64,000 bases of DNA from Fictibacillus phosphorivorans (GTDB lineage Bacteria; Bacillota; Bacilli; Bacillales; Fictibacillaceae). Positions 34,827 to 43,195 of the stretch are shown here, one piece after another. The number at the start of each line of letters is the position of its first letter. Position 1 is the first letter of the stretch. Under the pieces are notes generated by a model. The model had not been told where the DNA came from. It searched no databases and saw only the letters and a list, made by a program, of their open reading frames with translations. Both the position numbers and the translations under genes were made by a program. The stretch is from contig NZ_LRFC01000008.1 in NCBI RefSeq assembly GCF_001619875.1, positions 140,923 through 204,922 of the forward strand, given 5' to 3'.

Positions 34827-36119
34827 ATGGTAACTCATGTTTCAGTAGGACTTCTAGGATTAGGAACAGTCGGCAGCGGGGTCGTCAGGATGATTGAAGG
34901 AAACCGTGAAGAATTACAGCATCGTGTTGGATGCCCTGTTTTTATAGAAAAAATACTCGTTCAAAATGTTGAGAAAGAACGGCTTGTCTCCATCAATAAC
35001 GAATGGCTGACACAGCATCCAGAAGACGTACTTCAAAATCCAAACATACATGTAGTGATTGAAGTGATGGGCGGGATCGAGTTAGCGAGAGAATATATTA
35101 CACTTGCCTTGCAAAATAAAAAGCATGTGATTACAGCGAACAAAGATTTGATGGCTCTGCATGGGGCTGAACTTTTACAAATCGCTCATGAAAATGAATG
35201 TGACCTTTTCTATGAAGCTAGTGTTGCAGGCGGTATTCCGATCATTCGCTCACTTGTTGACGGACTAGCGTCTGACCGTATCACAAAAATGATGGGAATC
35301 GTAAACGGAACAACAAATTATATCCTGACAAAAATGGATAAACAGCAACGTAACTATGAGGAAGTATTAAAAGAAGCACAAGCTCTTGGCTACGCAGAAG
35401 CTGATCCCACGTCTGATGTGGAAGGAATCGATGCGGCGAGAAAAATGGCGATCCTGTCAACACTAGGGTTCTCCATGCATATTCATCTAGACGATGTTAA
35501 GGTTTCCGGTATTTCCAAAGTGACGCAAGAGGATCTGGAATATGCACGCCAGTTCGGCTACACGCTGAAGCTTATCGGAAACGCAAAAAAGGACAACGGA
35601 AAAGTTGAAATCTCTGTTGAACCGACATTGCTTCCAGACTCCCACCCGCTTGCGAGTGTTCATAACGAGTACAACGCCGTGTATGTGTATGGTGAGTCAG
35701 TTGGGGAGACGATGTTCTTCGGTCCAGGTGCTGGGCAGCTTCCAACTGCTACATCCGTCGTTTCAGACTTAGTTGCCGTTGTAAAGAACATGCGCCTTGG
35801 GGTTAACGGAAAGAGCGTGATAGCTCCTCAGTTCGATAAACAATTAAAGGAGCCTAATGAGATCGCTGGAAAATTCTTTTACCGCTTATACATTAAAGAT
35901 GAGGCAGGCGCTTTCTCAGCCATTACTTCCCTATTTGCTCTGCATGATATCTCACTTGAAAAATTAATCCAAAGTCCTGTCGATCATAAAGGTGTCGCAG
36001 AAGTTGTCATCGTGACACACGGCACAAACAAACATCAAGACAATAAAGTGTATAACTTGCTTCGCGATTCAGAAGTTGTTCAAGAAATAAAAAGTCACTA
36101 TCGTGTGGAGGGTGCTTAA
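34827..36119 (+). CDS. hom: Homoserine dehydrogenase
   Basis: The start is ATG 34827 after AAAGGGGCGGATCAG. The 430-residue protein has the NAD(P)-binding [17 protein letters not shown], the catalytic-domain [20 protein letters not shown] segment, [14 protein letters not shown], and a C-terminal ACT domain ([23 protein letters not shown]) for threonine feedback. It reduces aspartate semialdehyde to homoserine. It is the first gene of hom-thrC-thrB. Confidence 0.96.
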   Translation: MVTHVSVGLLGLGTVGSGVVRMIEGNREELQHRVGCPVFIEKILVQNVEKERLVSINNEWLTQHPEDVLQNPNIHVVIEVMGGIELAREYITLALQNKKHVITANKDLMALHGAELLQIAHENECDLFYEASVAGGIPIIRSLVDGLASDRITKMMGIVNGTTNYILTKMDKQQRNYEEVLKEAQALGYAEADPTSDVEGIDAARKMAILSTLGFSMHIHLDDVKVSGISKVTQEDLEYARQFGYTLKLIGNAKKDNGKVEISVEPTLLPDSHPLASVHNEYNAVYVYGESVGETMFFGPGAGQLPTATSVVSDLVAVVKNMRLGVNGKSVIAPQFDKQLKEPNEIAGKFFYRLYIKDEAGAFSAITSLFALHDISLEKLIQSPVDHKGVAEVVIVTHGTNKHQDNKVYNLLRDSEVVQEIKSHYRVEGA

Positions 36120-36120
36120 C

Positions 36121-37179
36121 ATGCCGTATAAGGGTCTCTTGCATCAATACAAAGAATACTTGCCTGTCAGTGAATCTACTCCCCTTCTATCCTTAAATGA
36201 AGGGCACACTCCACTTATTCCATTAGAACATCTATCAAAAGAATGGGGTATCAAGCTTTATGCCAAATACGAAGGAGCGAATCCTACCGGCTCATTTAAG
36301 GACAGGGGAATGGTGATGGCTGTTGCCAAAGCAAAAGAAGAGGGCAGCAAAGCAATCATCTGTGCATCTACCGGAAATACGTCGGCGGCTGCCGCTGCCT
36401 ATGGAGCGAGAGCTGGCCTCAGATGTATCGTTGTAATTCCTGACGGAAAGATTGCTCAAGGGAAACTCGCTCAAGCGAAAATGTATGGCGCTGAAATCTT
36501 TGCGATTGAAGGTAATTTTGATGAAGCTCTTCAGATGGTGCAACGAATGAGCATCGAGGAAGAATTTACTCTCGTTAACTCTGTAAACCCATACAGATTG
36601 GAAGGTCAAAAAACAGCTGCATTTGAACTTGTTGATGCACTAGAGGGAGCACCTGATATTTTAGCCATTCCAGTTGGAAACGCAGGCAACATTAGTGCTT
36701 ATTGGAAAGGTTTTAAAGAGTATGATGCTGTAAAGTCTTCTGGACTTCCTCGTATTCATGGTTTCCAGGCTGCAGGTGCTGCACCAATCGTTAACGGATC
36801 TGTTGTAAAAAATCCAGAAACAATCGCAACAGCTATTAGGATCGGAAACCCCGCGAGCTGGAAATTAGCATCAGCAGCACTAGAAGAGTCCGGCGGAGTG
36901 ATTGATTCTGTATCCGACGAAGAAATATTAGAAGCGTATCAGATGCTTGCATCAAAAGAAGGTGTTTTTGCTGAACCGGCTTCATGCAGTTCGATCGCTG
37001 GTTTGTATAAGCAATACAAGAAAGGTGTTCTTCCGAAAGGGGCAACTGTAGTAGCTGTTCTAACAGGCAACGGTCTTAAAGATCCTGATATTGCACTAAA
37101 AACAGTATCACAAGAACCTGTCGTCATCCCAAACGACCTTGAATTATTACGTCAGCAGCTAAAAGGATGTGTTGTATAA
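36121..37179 (+). CDS. thrC: Threonine synthase
   Basis: The start is ATG 36121, eight bases after GGAGG at the end of hom. The 352-residue protein has the PLP lysine in [22 protein letters not shown], the phosphate-binding [15 protein letters not shown], and is of the short Bacillus type. It converts O-phosphohomoserine to threonine. The gene abuts thrB with no gap. Confidence 0.96.
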   Translation: MPYKGLLHQYKEYLPVSESTPLLSLNEGHTPLIPLEHLSKEWGIKLYAKYEGANPTGSFKDRGMVMAVAKAKEEGSKAIICASTGNTSAAAAAYGARAGLRCIVVIPDGKIAQGKLAQAKMYGAEIFAIEGNFDEALQMVQRMSIEEEFTLVNSVNPYRLEGQKTAAFELVDALEGAPDILAIPVGNAGNISAYWKGFKEYDAVKSSGLPRIHGFQAAGAAPIVNGSVVKNPETIATAIRIGNPASWKLASAALEESGGVIDSVSDEEILEAYQMLASKEGVFAEPASCSSIAGLYKQYKKGVLPKGATVVAVLTGNGLKDPDIALKTVSQEPVVIPNDLELLRQQLKGCVV

Positions 37180-38094
37180 ATGAAAGCAGAACCTTTTTCC
37201 ATACATGTTCCAGCAAGTACAGCTAACTTAGGCCCCGGCTTTGATTCTGTAGGGCTTGCGATGAACCGGTATTTGACCGTTCACGTTCAGCCATTTGCAC
37301 CAAGAAAAACAACTTTTCATGGTGAAGAACTGCAGGCATTAAACAAAGACGAAAGCAACCTTATCGTTCATGCCGCACATTTTACAGCGGATGCTTACGG
37401 AATGAAACTTCCTCCTTGCCAGTTGGATGTAGTAAGCACATTTCCGACTTCAAAAGGAATGGGCAGTTCTGCGTCTGCCATCGTTGCAGGGATTGAACTG
37501 GCAAACATCCTTTTAGATCTGGAGCTTTCCAAACAAGACAAAGCTCTTTTGGCTAGTTCCTTAGAAGAACACCCTGATAATGTGATTCCTGCTATTTTCG
37601 GCGGACTTACGATCAGTTTTTACAATGGACAAGAATTGGAGACCGTTCATGTGCCTGACGTAGCTGTTGAAATGATTGTAGCCATTCCTGATGGTGTCCT
37701 TCATACAAAGCACTCTAGAGGTTCACTGCCTAATCTTCTTCCCTTCAATAAAGCCGTTCAAGGAAGTGCAATAAGCAACGTGCTCGTTGCTGCTTTAATG
37801 AAGAACGATTGGAAAAAAGCTGCCGATATGATGAATCGCGATTTATTTCATGAGCCGTTCCGTTCTAAATGGGTGCCTATGTATGGAGAGCTTAAGCAAA
37901 AAGCTGTTGAGCTTGGCGCGTATGGTGCAGCTATTAGCGGATCTGGACCATCGATCGTTTGTTTCACGCCACATCAAAAAGCAGCTGTTATTACAGAAAA
38001 GCTATCCGTGTTGTTTCCTCAATACCAATTTGAAACGGTATTTCCTGACCGCAGAGGTGTTGTAGTAGAGAAATGCTTGTCAGCTGCTTTATAA
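37180..38094 (+). CDS. thrB: Homoserine kinase
   Basis: A 304-residue GHMP kinase. It has the substrate motif VPASTANLGPGFDSVGLA, the ATP loop PTSKGMGSSASAIVAGI, and a C-terminal GAYGAAISGSGPSIVCF. It phosphorylates homoserine for ThrC. Its ATG follows the thrC stop directly, so translation is coupled. It is the last gene of the operon. Confidence 0.96.
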   Translation: MKAEPFSIHVPASTANLGPGFDSVGLAMNRYLTVHVQPFAPRKTTFHGEELQALNKDESNLIVHAAHFTADAYGMKLPPCQLDVVSTFPTSKGMGSSASAIVAGIELANILLDLELSKQDKALLASSLEEHPDNVIPAIFGGLTISFYNGQELETVHVPDVAVEMIVAIPDGVLHTKHSRGSLPNLLPFNKAVQGSAISNVLVAALMKNDWKKAADMMNRDLFHEPFRSKWVPMYGELKQKAVELGAYGAAISGSGPSIVCFTPHQKAAVITEKLSVLFPQYQFETVFPDRRGVVVEKCLSAAL

Positions 38095-38099
38095 GCCGT

Positions 38100-38168
38100 T
38101 TGGGGAATGAATCCACGAGTTTGGGGAGTGAATCCAAAACTTTTGGCTATGAATCCAAAAGTTTTCGA
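38100..38168. repeat. 21-bp periodic array E (core TGAATCC)
   Basis: TGAATCC occurs at 38108, 38129 and 38150, exactly 21 bp apart, within similar units containing TTTGGGGA or CAAAAGTTTT. It starts immediately after the thrB stop codon and precedes the terminator shared with the GH18 gene. Confidence 0.8.
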
Positions 38169-38200
38169 GTTTGCAATTCTCAACATATTCCGACAGGCTC

Positions 38201-38243
38201 AAAAAAAGGATTAAGCTGAATCAGCTTAATCCTTCTTTTTTTA
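38201..38243. terminator. Bidirectional terminator between thrB and the GH18 gene
   Basis: AAGGATTAAGCTGA and TCAGCTTAATCCTT form a 14-bp perfect stem, with A7 on one side and T-rich sequence on the other. Confidence 0.88.
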
Positions 38244-39419
38244 TTTGTGTGCAATTTTAAATTCATCTCTTAAAAGCGTCCAGTTTTCTGGGAATGGTTC
38301 ACCTAGAACCCAATACGCAAGTCCTCTTAACTTATATTTCTTTACAAGTTTGTTTTTTGCTTCTGCACTTTGTTCATTTTCAAACCATACAACGTGTTCT
38401 TTTCCCGCATCATCACTGTAGTTAAAGAATGGAGCTTGAGCATCGTTATCATACTTTACAGTAGCCTTCTCTTTTAATGCTAAGTCATGTGCTTCAGCTG
38501 GTGCCACGCGTTTAGCAAATTTATTTCCTTTTTTATAAGGAAGTGTCCAATCATATCCGTATAGTGGCGCACCCATTATAATCTTTTCCGATGGAATGAC
38601 AGACGTTGCGTATTTCACTACTTTTTCTACTTGTGGTACAGGTGCTACAGCCATAGGAGGTCCACCAGACCAGCCCCACTCATATGTCATTAAAACAACG
38701 AAATCTGCAAGTTCACCATGACGTTTATAGTCGTGAGCACCATGCCAAGGACCTTTTTGCTCATCACTTGTTTTTGGTGCTAGTGCAGTTGAAACCTTAA
38801 TACCTTCTTTATGAAGCTGTGGAATGATTGTTTCTAAAAATCCGTTGTATAGCTCACGGTCTTTTTCTTTAATGTGCTCAAAATCAATATTTAAGGCTTT
38901 GTATCCTTTTTGCTTCATCGTACTGATGACGCTGCCGATTAAGGTTTTCGATGCCGTTTTATCTGTAAAAACGGTGTGCGCTATTTCAGGTGAAAAATTT
39001 CCATCTATAAAGTTCGTTAACACCATCATCGGCATAGCTTTTGATTTCTTTACCTCTTCTAAAGCGGCATAATCCTTAATTGGCTTAAGGGAACCATCTT
39101 TGTTCACTTGATAGCTAAAAAAAGCTACATATGTTAGATCATTTACAGCTTCTTTTACATCTTTTACCGATTGTTTCGCTTCAAGTGGTTCTAAAAACCC
39201 TAGCGTTTCGATCTTCGTTTTTCCATGAGTCGTTTCTGCTTTTGAAATGTCCTGTTGTTTTTTCTGTGGTGAACTGATCTGTTCCAGTCTTGGACTATTT
39301 CTCGTTTCGTTACTCATATTCTTTGGTGCCGCTTCACTCTCTTTCATACTGTTAGAGCCACCGCCGCAACCACCTAACACAATAGTGAATGCCGCCAATA
39401 GCGCGACTGCTTTTTTCAT
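38241..39419 (-). CDS. GH18-domain lipoprotein (spore/cortex glycosidase type)
   Basis: The start is ATG 39419 after GGAGGTTTGTAT. The 392-residue protein has a lipobox (VLGGCGG), a polar linker of about 55 residues, then a GH18 barrel. The catalytic strand reads KALNIDFEHI, giving the key Glu and one Asp of DxxDxDxE. Later come VVLMTYEWGWSGGPPMAVAP, IIMGAPLYGYDW and GLAYWVLGEPF, as in SafA/YaaH-YdhD-type spore peptidoglycan hydrolases. It may cut cortex or wall N-acetylglucosamine links. No LysM domain is present. Confidence 0.82.
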   Translation of the reverse strand: MKKAVALLAAFTIVLGGCGGGSNSMKESEAAPKNMSNETRNSPRLEQISSPQKKQQDISKAETTHGKTKIETLGFLEPLEAKQSVKDVKEAVNDLTYVAFFSYQVNKDGSLKPIKDYAALEEVKKSKAMPMMVLTNFIDGNFSPEIAHTVFTDKTASKTLIGSVISTMKQKGYKALNIDFEHIKEKDRELYNGFLETIIPQLHKEGIKVSTALAPKTSDEQKGPWHGAHDYKRHGELADFVVLMTYEWGWSGGPPMAVAPVPQVEKVVKYATSVIPSEKIIMGAPLYGYDWTLPYKKGNKFAKRVAPAEAHDLALKEKATVKYDNDAQAPFFNYSDDAGKEHVVWFENEQSAEAKNKLVKKYKLRGLAYWVLGEPFPENWTLLRDEFKIAHK

Positions 39420-39500
39420 ATACAAACCTCCTCATTTTTCGTTATTTTTCCAAAAAGAGGTTTGTACTATTCTTATATTTTTCCACAAACTTTATAGCTC

Positions 39501-40337
39501 TTAAAAGTGGTCGATTTCCGTACCTAGATGTTCACTTTCAGCAGGGCGTACGGTGAATGATTCATCCAAATTGGGTTGCTCAAAAGAAATAAATTGATGA
39601 TTAGATAGCATGGGAACGGTAGTACTCGTGTTATGTTGCATACAAACATGAACATCTTCTTCAAAATCTCGTTCAATTAGCTCTCTTCCGCTTCCACAGT
39701 TTTTAATGAGTGATGGCAGAGTGTGTTTTGATGCTTCATATGCTTGTTTACAAACAAAAGCTTCAGGTGATAAAGATCCTTTTAAAAAAGAAATAATAGC
39801 TCCTGCACCTAAATAATCCTCTATTCCAGGCCGAAGCTCATTTTCATCTTGAGCTGAATTTGCCCATCTCTCCCCACATGCGATTACCGTAATAGGAACA
39901 GTTAATTTATTCTTCACATATTGCGCAGCCTCTGCAACGGCCTTTGCATTTATAAGAGATCCTGCGAAAAGAGCTGGTACTTTTTTAGAAACATCCACAC
40001 AGGCAGCACCATTAAGTGAACAAAGAACAAACGATTTCCCTTTGCTTTTTTCTGAAAAAGATAAAGGAGAAAGTGAGGGTTTTCCTGTTTTTATAGCTTC
40101 AGCTCTCCCCACAACTAATTCAGCTCCAATTTCAAATGCGTATGCTTTTGCTTTTTCATGTTGACCAGGCGGAAACGGATAAATAACTGCACCATTTTCA
40201 ACAGCAGTCGTTACCGTTGATGAAAAGCTTAAGACATCAACGATAATAATGATATCCTTTCTTTTCGCTGCTTCTACCGCGCCTTTGATTCCCCATTCCA
40301 TTTTAATTTCATATGGTGATTGGTCATATACGTTCAT
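39501..40337 (-). CDS. ComB-like 2-phosphosulfolactate phosphatase
   Basis: A 278-residue protein with DIIIIVDVLSFSSTVTTAVENGA at the N-terminus and LCSLNGAACVDV in the middle, features of the ComB family. It removes phosphate from 2-phosphosulfolactate. In Bacillus this makes 3-sulfolactate, a major solute of spores (yitC in B. subtilis, sigma-E-dependent). The partner synthase is not next to it. The ribosome site is GAGGAGGATATTAA. Confidence 0.82.
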   Translation of the reverse strand: MNVYDQSPYEIKMEWGIKGAVEAAKRKDIIIIVDVLSFSSTVTTAVENGAVIYPFPPGQHEKAKAYAFEIGAELVVGRAEAIKTGKPSLSPLSFSEKSKGKSFVLCSLNGAACVDVSKKVPALFAGSLINAKAVAEAAQYVKNKLTVPITVIACGERWANSAQDENELRPGIEDYLGAGAIISFLKGSLSPEAFVCKQAYEASKHTLPSLIKNCGSGRELIERDFEEDVHVCMQHNTSTTVPMLSNHQFISFEQPNLDESFTVRPAESEHLGTEIDHF

Positions 40338-40456
40338 TTAATATCCTCCTCGCATTGTATATAAAAAGCTTAACGAGGAATTTTTAAAAAATATAGACTG
40401 TTTTTCAAAAATTTGGTAGAATTTAGATTGAGGTCTGTAAACTAATAAATTCACAT

Positions 40457-40488
40457 AAAAAAGACTCCAGCCAAATGGAGTCTTTTTC
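40457..40488 (-). terminator. Terminator after ampS
   Basis: AAAGACTCCA and TGGAGTCTTT pair perfectly with T-runs on both sides, just after the stop at 40493. Confidence 0.85.
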
Positions 40489-40492
40489 GTCT

Positions 40493-41728
40493 TTATATCG
40501 CCCAGTTACCATTTTTAAATAATGGAATGCGTTTACCATCCTCATACTCTGCTTCAATTTCAAGCTCTGCAGATCCGATCATAAAGTCAGTATGGCCACG
40601 GCTGAAGTTGATTTCCTTCTCTTCCATCTGTTCAGGCGTTAAGCTGCCAGCCTCTTTAACAGACATCGTAATAGAAGTTCCAATCGCTAAATGACACGAA
40701 GCATTTTCATCATACAATGTGTTATTGAAAATGATGCCTGAGTTTGAAATTGGTGAATCGTGAGGAACTAGCGCAACCTCTCCTAAATAACCCATTCCAT
40801 CATCAATGCTTAATAATTGCTTAAGTGTGTCATACCCTTCCTCAGCAGTGAAATCTACCACTTTTCCTTCTTTAAACGTTAAGCTGAAATTATTAATTAT
40901 ATTCCCCATTGCCGAAAGTGGTTTAGAACTTGATACCTTACCGTTCACACCATATTTTCTTGGAGTCGTGAAAACTTCCTCAGTTGGAAGATTCGGAATA
41001 TAGTACGTACCGAACGTAGAATGATGACCTCCGCCGATCCAAGTATGGGCAGGGTGTAAATCAATGCTTAAATCTGTTCCTGTTGATTTATAATGAAGCG
41101 TCTTAAAGTGCTGTTCGTTTAAGTAATCCACTTTATCCGTTAACGTTTTTACATGTTCTTCCCATGCAGCTACAGGATCTGCCTGATCCACTCGGACTGT
41201 TTTAAATATTGCTTCCCATAAAGCTTCTACTGCTTCTTCATCGTTCATTTCTGGGAATACACTTTTCGCCCAGCCAACTGTAGGTGCACCTGCAATAGCC
41301 CAGTGCATGTCTCCTCTTAATTGCCCTGCTGAAAAACTCTGCAGTTTTTCACCGCGGTTCTTTTGTACAAACATCATGCGTTCAGATGGAACACCTTTGT
41401 AGGCATTTGGATCGTTCCCTGTGATCATTAAAAAGCAATCATGGTTTTCAACAAGGCTGTTATACTTGTCAATTTCCCAAGAAGGCAGATCATCTTTCAG
41501 GATCTCTTCATCTGCATGAGTAAGATGGATGCGGTTTGTTTGTGTGTCATTCCAATCCACCATCACTCGCTTACAGCCATTTTCATATGCATGCTTCGTT
41601 ACCTTTCGTGTAAACTCTACAGCTTCTAAGGGAGAACTAATTAATAACCTTTGTCCCTCTGATAGACCTAATCCAACTTTAACAACCAACTCCGCATACT
41701 GATCTAACTTTTCTTCAAACGACTTCAT
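40493..41728 (-). CDS. ampS: M29-family aminopeptidase
   Basis: A 411-residue protein of full M29 length beginning MKSFEEKLDQYAELVVKVGLGL, with GQRLLISSPLEAVEFTR, metal-site regions TWIGGGHHSTFGTYYIPNLPTEEVFTTP and the C-terminal FSRGHTDFMIGSAELEIEAEY. The Glu, His and Asp ligands of the two metals can be seen in PNLPTEEVF and NFSRGHTDFM. It releases N-terminal residues from peptides in the cytosol. It is monocistronic. Confidence 0.9.
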   Translation of the reverse strand: MKSFEEKLDQYAELVVKVGLGLSEGQRLLISSPLEAVEFTRKVTKHAYENGCKRVMVDWNDTQTNRIHLTHADEEILKDDLPSWEIDKYNSLVENHDCFLMITGNDPNAYKGVPSERMMFVQKNRGEKLQSFSAGQLRGDMHWAIAGAPTVGWAKSVFPEMNDEEAVEALWEAIFKTVRVDQADPVAAWEEHVKTLTDKVDYLNEQHFKTLHYKSTGTDLSIDLHPAHTWIGGGHHSTFGTYYIPNLPTEEVFTTPRKYGVNGKVSSSKPLSAMGNIINNFSLTFKEGKVVDFTAEEGYDTLKQLLSIDDGMGYLGEVALVPHDSPISNSGIIFNNTLYDENASCHLAIGTSITMSVKEAGSLTPEQMEEKEINFSRGHTDFMIGSAELEIEAEYEDGKRIPLFKNGNWAI

Positions 41729-41831
41729 ATTTTACCCCTCCGATTGGTTAAACATAAAAGCGACTGATAAGTTTATATTATTACTATTATATAAAAAAAA
41801 GAAAATTTAGACTACTATTTTTCCTCAAAGT

Positions 41832-41860
41832 AAAAAGATCACACGACAGGCTGTGATCTT
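41832..41860 (-). terminator. Terminator overlapping the end of the GAF-STAS gene
   Basis: Minus-strand AAGATCACAG pairs with CGTGTGATCTT, followed by T-rich sequence; the last codons of the gene form part of the stem. Confidence 0.65.
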
Positions 41861-42723
41861 GCATGATTATTTTTAGTTTTATTTAAGCTGAACCCAATTT
41901 CATAAAGTGCACTTTTTAAGTTATTTGTAATCAGAATATCGTTAAAATTCACATCGATCTCGAGTGTTCTCATCGCTAAATCTGGCCTGAAACCTGTAAG
42001 AATCGGAGTTACACCGATTAATTTTAACAGCTTCACGATATTTAAAAGATATTCACTAACCTTGTTATTGATTCTGCTCACGCCAGAAAGATCAATAATC
42101 ATATATTCAAGTTCTAAATTAGTACTGCTCTCCAAAGTGCTTTGTATGATGATATCAGCTCTATATTCATTGATATGTCCTATGATCGGGAGAATCGCAA
42201 CACCTTTCGTTAGTGGAACAATCGGTACTGATAGCTCTTTAATCTCTTTGTTTGCCTTATCTAATTCTAGTACATAAGTTAAAAGTGAAGACATCGTTTG
42301 AAAAAGTTCGATATGCTGCTCCGTAAAATCAAATGACTCGGTATCTAAACCACAGATCGTTCCGTAGTTTTCACCATCTTCATAATAGATTGGAATTGCA
42401 ATAAAGCTTCCTCCACCTAATTGGGCTGTTACATTCAGATGCTTCGTTAATTCACTTTCATTAATATCTTCAATCAGTAAAATCTCATTTCCCTTATCCA
42501 CACTTATCTTACAAAATGTTTCATGGAAAGGAAGTGTTGAACCCGCCTCAATTAAAATAGCGTCTTTGTTTACTGCTTTTTTTATTTCATTCGTTTGCTT
42601 GTCATTTTTGGCAACAAATAAAGTATTGATGTTGATAAATGTACTCATAAAATGAAGAATGTTTTCTGTTGCCTCTTCAAAGTTTTTGACGGATTTAGCA
42701 TGAAGAGCAGTGTTAAGAAACAT
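41839..42723 (-). CDS. GAF-STAS RsbR-like signalling protein
   Basis: About 294 residues from ATG 42723 (a TTG two codons earlier is an alternative; the ribosome site is weak). The N-terminal 160 residues form a GAF domain (GGGSFIAIPIYYEDGENYGTICGLD), which often binds a small ligand or haem. The C-terminal STAS domain reads GVAILPIIGHINEYRADII, IIDLSGVSRINNKVSEYLL and PILTGFRPDLAMRTL. This is the plan of RsbR-type stressosome proteins. No rsb genes are adjacent. Confidence 0.75.
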   Translation of the reverse strand: MFLNTALHAKSVKNFEEATENILHFMSTFININTLFVAKNDKQTNEIKKAVNKDAILIEAGSTLPFHETFCKISVDKGNEILLIEDINESELTKHLNVTAQLGGGSFIAIPIYYEDGENYGTICGLDTESFDFTEQHIELFQTMSSLLTYVLELDKANKEIKELSVPIVPLTKGVAILPIIGHINEYRADIIIQSTLESSTNLELEYMIIDLSGVSRINNKVSEYLLNIVKLLKLIGVTPILTGFRPDLAMRTLEIDVNFNDILITNNLKSALYEIGFSLNKTKNNHARSQPVV

Positions 42724-43195
42724 AGACAAAGTAGTTGACCAGCCTTTCGTTTTTAGCTTTTGGACTTTATTTGTTTATGATGGTCCACCTTACTACATAC
42801 CCTTCAGGTTGTATTCTAAACCCGCTTAAGATGGAAAAGGTAACCAACTCACTATTAATATTATTGTGAAGGATCTTTGTTATCGGTGAATGACCTTCCT
42901 ATATTAAATCCATTTCGGATTCTGCTCTCAAACAGTTCTAACCTGAAATGTTTGCATGTGCCGAAAGAACTATATAAAAACGCCCATTTTAGAACAATAT
43001 TATCCAATTTTTTCTTTTGAAGTCAAATTGAAAATAGTTCTTTAAATAGTAAATAATCCCTATTTTAAAATAAAAACACGGGATATATCTCCTATTCTAG
43101 GATGACATATTACGTGGTAACATTTTGAATACGCGGAATTATCCGACAATATTTGTCGGATAACGGTTATTCCAAAACTACTAGGGGGGATTTTG
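42724..43195. other. Regulatory region upstream of inhA
   Basis: About 470 A/T-rich bases without a supported gene. The right end contains a perfect dyad at 43139-43163 and a possible promoter (TTGAAT 43125-43130, AATATT 43148-43153, 17-bp spacing). The length suits several regulator sites, as expected for a stationary-phase protease. Confidence 0.5.
43139..43163. promoter_or_regulatory. Perfect palindrome overlapping the inhA promoter or leader
   Basis: TTATCCGACAA (43139-43149) and TTGTCGGATAA (43153-43163) are exact reverse complements separated by TAT. It lies about 33 bp before the inhA start and overlaps the best -10 candidate. It could be a repressor operator or an RNA hairpin; there is no T-run for termination. 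Confidence 0.7.
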
